Origin: Allacma fusca
Lineage: Eukaryota; Arthropoda; Collembola; Symphypleona; Sminthuridae
Length of the DNA: 64,000 nucleotides
NCBI GenBank assembly: GCA_947179485.1
Contig: OX359249.1
Location: 49,859,402-49,923,401, forward strand
Direction of reading: 5' to 3'
The notes under the pieces are model-generated. The model searched no databases. It saw only the letters and a list, made by a program, of their open reading frames with translations, and was not told the origin of the DNA. The translations under genes were made by a program, and so were the position numbers. Shown here in pieces: positions 60,462 to 64,000 of this stretch. Every line of letters starts with the position of its first letter. The first letter of the stretch is position 1.

Positions 60462-61618
60462 TCCTTATTATTATTGACCACTTTCTCTGATTTAAACTTT
60501 CGCGGCCTTGGCTTTACAATTCAAACTTTCGCGGCTTATTTCACGAATTCAAACCCTCCCGGCTTATTTCACTATATAGGAAGCCGGTATGTACTACATT
60601 ATTTCACTATATAGCCAAGCAAGTCGGTGGTATATCCAACAAGCCGAGAAGCACAGCGGGCTGAAAGCTGAGACTCTGTCGCAGAGGAGAGCTTTTTCAG
60701 CTCGCTCAGCTCGCTTTGCTTCTCGGATATATACCAACTGCTTGCAGCCTGCTGAAAGCTCGCAATATTACGCCATTTTAGATTATCACTTAAAAGCGCT
60801 AATCATAATTATTATAAACATTAGACATAAATCATCAAATTTGGAATAAATTAAGACTGGTAGTAAGAAAAACTACGTTCGGTTACAGTACTGAATAATT
60901 TGATAAGAGGAGAATTTTAATGGCTGAACTTAGTTGACATTCGTGTGGGATTCCTATTAGGAAGAATAATTACAAGCCTTAGCATCCAGAGTTTTGATCT
61001 TTATATCCCTAAAAATATCATTAGGAAGTAAGGATTGATTTGTAGGAACCATGGACTTTAGTAAATATAGCAAGTTAAATGTATTGCGCTAATATGAAAT
61101 CCTTTCATTTTTTCTATTTTAAATAATCAGTGCATCCAGCGTCTGCGGCTTCAGTTACAATATTGCGGTACAACGGATTTATATACAAATTATAATAACA
61201 TAAAAAATCATATTTGATCAGCACGTTGTGCTGATCCACTAAGGGGTGAAGCACCATACAGTGATGCAACAGCAAGGTTTAATAACGACGTTCGTATTAA
61301 ATTGATCAAGCGATTAGTTAAATTCCACGTGTATAGCCAAATATTGAGTTTGAGAGAAAACTTTAGTGGGCCGGAAGCTGTTGTCCCATAATATTTTGAT
61401 GATGAAATGCCAACTACCTATATAAAAACGAATTGTTAGTCTTACAGTTAATAGTTCACGTCTTATATGAGATTACTTTGCCTGGCGAATCGGGATATTA
61501 ATATTAAGCCTTCTCGACAGGCCTTGATACGAGATCTATTGCAATTTACATTTTTATCATTTACACTATTTATTTACACAAGTAATTGCTCCGGTGCGAA
61601 GCACGGGGCTTTTACTAG
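60462..61618 (+). mobile_element. Non-autonomous Helitron, copy 2 (tandem)
   Basis: It begins TCCTTATTATTATTG at the very base after the CTAG of copy 1 and ends CGGTGCGAAGCACGGGG, CTTTTA, CTAG. It is highly similar to copy 1 along its whole length, with scattered substitutions and an extra ~45-bp internal duplication near 60575-60620 (TTCACTATATAG repeated). Same orientation, no coding capacity. Confidence 0.88.
60617..60746. repeat. Same palindrome in Helitron copy 2
   Basis: The same arms and CTCTGTCGCAGAG apex. The pairing is kept although the copies differ at several bases. Confidence 0.85.
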
Positions 61619-61877
61619 TTTAGTTTTATGGGATGCTAAAACGATTGCATTTCGTTTTACTTCATTGATGTGATTGGTTTTTGGCATAAACGGAATTTGC
61701 AAACACACAGAAAGTGCGCCAACAAAAAACACAAGTAGCTTATACAGCGAACAAAATACAAACTACAAAATACATTGCTTACTTTACTTAAGGAAGACAA
61801 AATACAAACTACAAAATACAAAATACATTGCTTCGTAAGACAAAATACAAACTACAAAATACAAAATACATACCTAG

Positions 61878-62858
61878 TAGAGCTTCCAATGTGTTCAACA
61901 TTTCTGTTCCGTAGGAAATTCCGTTCCGTTCCGAAACCTACAAATAATATTGGTCCCGGTTCCGTTCCGGCTGTCGGGACATCGGAACATTTGAACTGAC
62001 ACCGTTCGGAACACAGAAGTAAAGTATTTTTGCCGTTACAGGTTGTGTTCCGTTCCGTATTATGCTAGTTTTTCCGTTCCGAACCCGTTCCGTTCCGAAA
62101 TATCCCGGAATTGTTCACAACATATGCGTGTAATGCGTGTACAAATTACTGGCAACTTAATACATATACATGATATACTTTTAATAGATTGGATGCTAGG
62201 GAATGCTATTATTTAATTATATAAAATAATATTTAATAATAATTAGGCCATATAAAAAGAACTACTGTGCAGTATTATATAATTATTATTAATTATTTTT
62301 TAGTAATAAATATTTGTAGCGTGTATATTTCAATGGCCTAACAGTGTTAATTTCCTGCAAGCTTGCTTCATTACTGCTAATAATTTCGATTTCAGAATTT
62401 TCATTTCGAGAAAAATCGCCTATGCCCATGTTTATTAAACAAAATTAGTTATTCTGTTGATTTTCATGGAAAACGATACTCGCATTACATATAAGCATTT
62501 GCGCAAATTAAATCTGTGTTCATCCAATTTCGTTATTTTGGCAAAAAACTGCTTACAAGCCAGTGCGATAAGAAATGTGTTTCCATTCTAGTTGAACGAT
62601 GGCGCGACGCTTCAGAAATTGTACCGGGATCGGTTCGGAACGGAACAGAACAATTCCGCTTTCCGATGACATAAATTATATGGGACATTTTTCGTACCGA
62701 TGCTCTGAACCGTCCCGGTCCCAATATTATCGGTACAAGTGCTCATGTTCCGGTTTTGTCCCGATTCAATGACGGAACCAAAGAGAATGTTCCGAAAGTG
62801 TTCCGTTCCGTTTCCGAACACGGAACTTCGGGATTTCGGAAACCCGAAGGAAGCTCTA
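61878..62858. mobile_element. hAT-type MITE, GTTCCG-word family
   Basis: Perfect 10-bp inverted ends TAGAGCTTCC/GGAAGCTCTA and a perfect 8-bp duplication ATACCTAG (61870-61877, 62859-62866). Both flanks hold many GTTCCGTTCCG/CGGAACGGAAC words around an AT-rich centre. Nested in the AAAATAC element. No coding capacity. Confidence 0.93.
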
Positions 62859-62961
62859 ATACCTAGCCACGAAAATACAAAATACAAAAATGTATTTGAA
62901 ATACGTATTTGAAATACATGTATTTAAAATACCATGTATTTTGGGCAGCTCTGAAATTTAT

Positions 62962-63774
62962 GCACATTCTTTTATTTCAAGCAGTATTAAAATACACTTT
63001 CAGAGTTCAAGGATGATAAATTGAATACAAACTTAGGAATTCAATGCACTACGGCCCGTCAAAACCACTTTTCCAGTACATCACGCTCCCGAATTGTACA
63101 ACTTATTAAATTTGGAATTTTAAGTTTTTAAAATTTTATTGTTCTTTCTAATATTATTAAATTTTGAACATTGTTTAATGCTACCTTTGCTGGACATATG
63201 GCCAACAATTTCCAGATATCTCACAAAATAGAACCTGGGACTATTCCGGTCAGGAAAAAAGTTTGGTCGAAAGTTTGAACCATTTGAAATAGCATGGCCC
63301 AAATTCACGCCGAACCAATGAATCTGTTACAACCTTTCGGACCATTTTTGTGTACGGAGTAGACCGGACCGACCAAATTAGAAAGTCGAAGGGTTTTCGC
63401 AAGACGGCAAAGATGCTAGCCTATCCTACATGTAGGCCTACTTGTATGCCTATTTATAGGGCGCAAGCAATTTTCATTTTTGAATTCAGTACCGTTTTCT
63501 ATATTTTAAGATTTTCATATTTTTCATACGAATGTAAAAAAGGAAATTTGATTTTTTTTTCAAATTAGCTTATTATATAAGGAATTTCTGCACATTTAAT
63601 TCTCTCACATTAATTGTCATCAAAGACGCTAAACTGATTGTTGAATAAATATGTTGTATTTTTTACTTCATATCTTTACATACCAGGGGTCGGATTTTTG
63701 TAAATCTTTCTGGAAGATTTTTTTTTTATTTTCCCTGCTGGTTGTGATGTCCATGTTTGCAGCAAGTTTAAAAC
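62962..63774. other. Non-coding DNA with transposon scraps
   Basis: No gene. The part at about 63418-63470 (TAGCCTATCC, ATGTAGGCCTACTTG, CTATTTATAGG) resembles the TATAGGC-word MITEs. The part at 63235-63370 has GACCGGACC-like words reminiscent of the GGTCC family. Confidence 0.4.
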
Positions 63775-64000
63775 TCCCTGATGACAAGATAATTTCCGTA
63801 ATACATCTCAAAAAATTCAAAAATCCCTGCTGAAAAAAGGTCAACAAATTTGAAAAACCCTGTTGAAAAAATTTACTTCCCGTAAAACACCTCAGCAAAT
63901 TTGAAAATACCTGCCTAAAAAGGTCAACAGATTTGAAATTCCCTGCTGACAAAAATGGTTTCTGTAAATCACCTAAACGATTTCGAAAATCCCTGCCCCA
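63775..64000. repeat. Composite tandem repeat (~83-bp period)
   Basis: Segments starting CCCTG alternate between long (about 50 bp, with TTTCCGTAAT/ACACCTCA) and short (about 33 bp, AAAAAGGTCAACA(A/G)ATTTGAAA). About 2.5 composite periods are visible, and the array runs off the window. Confidence 0.75.

Larger units (their letters stand above)
59085..62953. mobile_element. hAT-type MITE (AAAATAC-word family) hosting two Helitrons and another MITE
   Basis: The ends CAGAGCTGTCCAAAATACAT and, inverted, CAGAGCTGCCCAAAATACAT match at all but one base. The 8-bp duplication AAATTTAT is perfect (59077-59084, 62954-62961). The interior is full of CAAAATAC and ACTACAAAATAC words. Subtracting the insertions at 59352-61618 and 61878-62858 (plus one target copy) leaves about 613 bp. 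The Lys/Tyr/Thr-rich open frames are translations of the word. Confidence 0.92.

Overview
The window looks like nuclear DNA of an animal, most likely an arthropod. Three GT-AG exons rebuild an ortholog of the bHLH factor Dimmed/Mist1. The rest is AT-rich non-coding DNA, TACATATGTAC-type microsatellites and many DNA transposons (hAT, CMC-like, MULE, Tc1/mariner, pogo-like, Helitron). I cannot name the species. A crustacean or another non-model arthropod is only a weak guess.

Layout. Positions 1-12449 are upstream or first-intron DNA of the dimm gene, with microsatellites, one mariner relic carrying a MITE, and a 200-base assembly gap (10341-10540). Positions 12453-25336 hold the dimm coding exons (12453-12983, 19975-20111, 25222-25336; 260 residues) with introns of about 7.0 and 5.1 kb. 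A 3' UTR with an AATAAA follows at 25952. Positions 25958-35980 show no gene I can support.

From about 36 kb to the end the window is a dense transposon graveyard with insertions inside insertions. The centrepiece is a relic hAT element (37905-48298) that carries three separate insertions: a 895-bp MITE, a 6.9-kb CMC/EnSpm-like transposon and a 774-bp MITE. In the two cases where reading frame could be checked closely (the CMC element and the 774-bp MITE), removing the insert plus one target-site copy restores the hAT frame. The CMC-like transposon (39493-46441) has matching termini (CCCARATAGCACAGGAC) and two genes on the minus strand: an uninterrupted 634-codon transposase and a five-exon DUF4806 gene. 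It is itself hit by a 1.9-kb hAT-type element just upstream of the transposase start. This two-gene element is the best candidate here for a poorly described system.

Next come a zinc-finger ORF split by a MITE (49173-50520) and a FLYWCH/MULE transposase pseudogene (51179-53545). The MULE relic carries a foldback element, and its candidate intron is built almost wholly of a 24-bp minisatellite; diverged arrays of the same unit lie on both sides of it. After that lie a second hAT relic, a Tc1 element with perfect TIRs, and an AAAATAC-rich hAT MITE (59085-62953) that contains two head-to-tail non-autonomous Helitrons and another MITE. The window ends in a composite tandem repeat. A recurring theme is small elements with 8-bp target duplications, each packed with its own short repeated word (AAAATAC, GGTCC, TATAGGC, GTTCCG, ACGAGA, TATTC and others).
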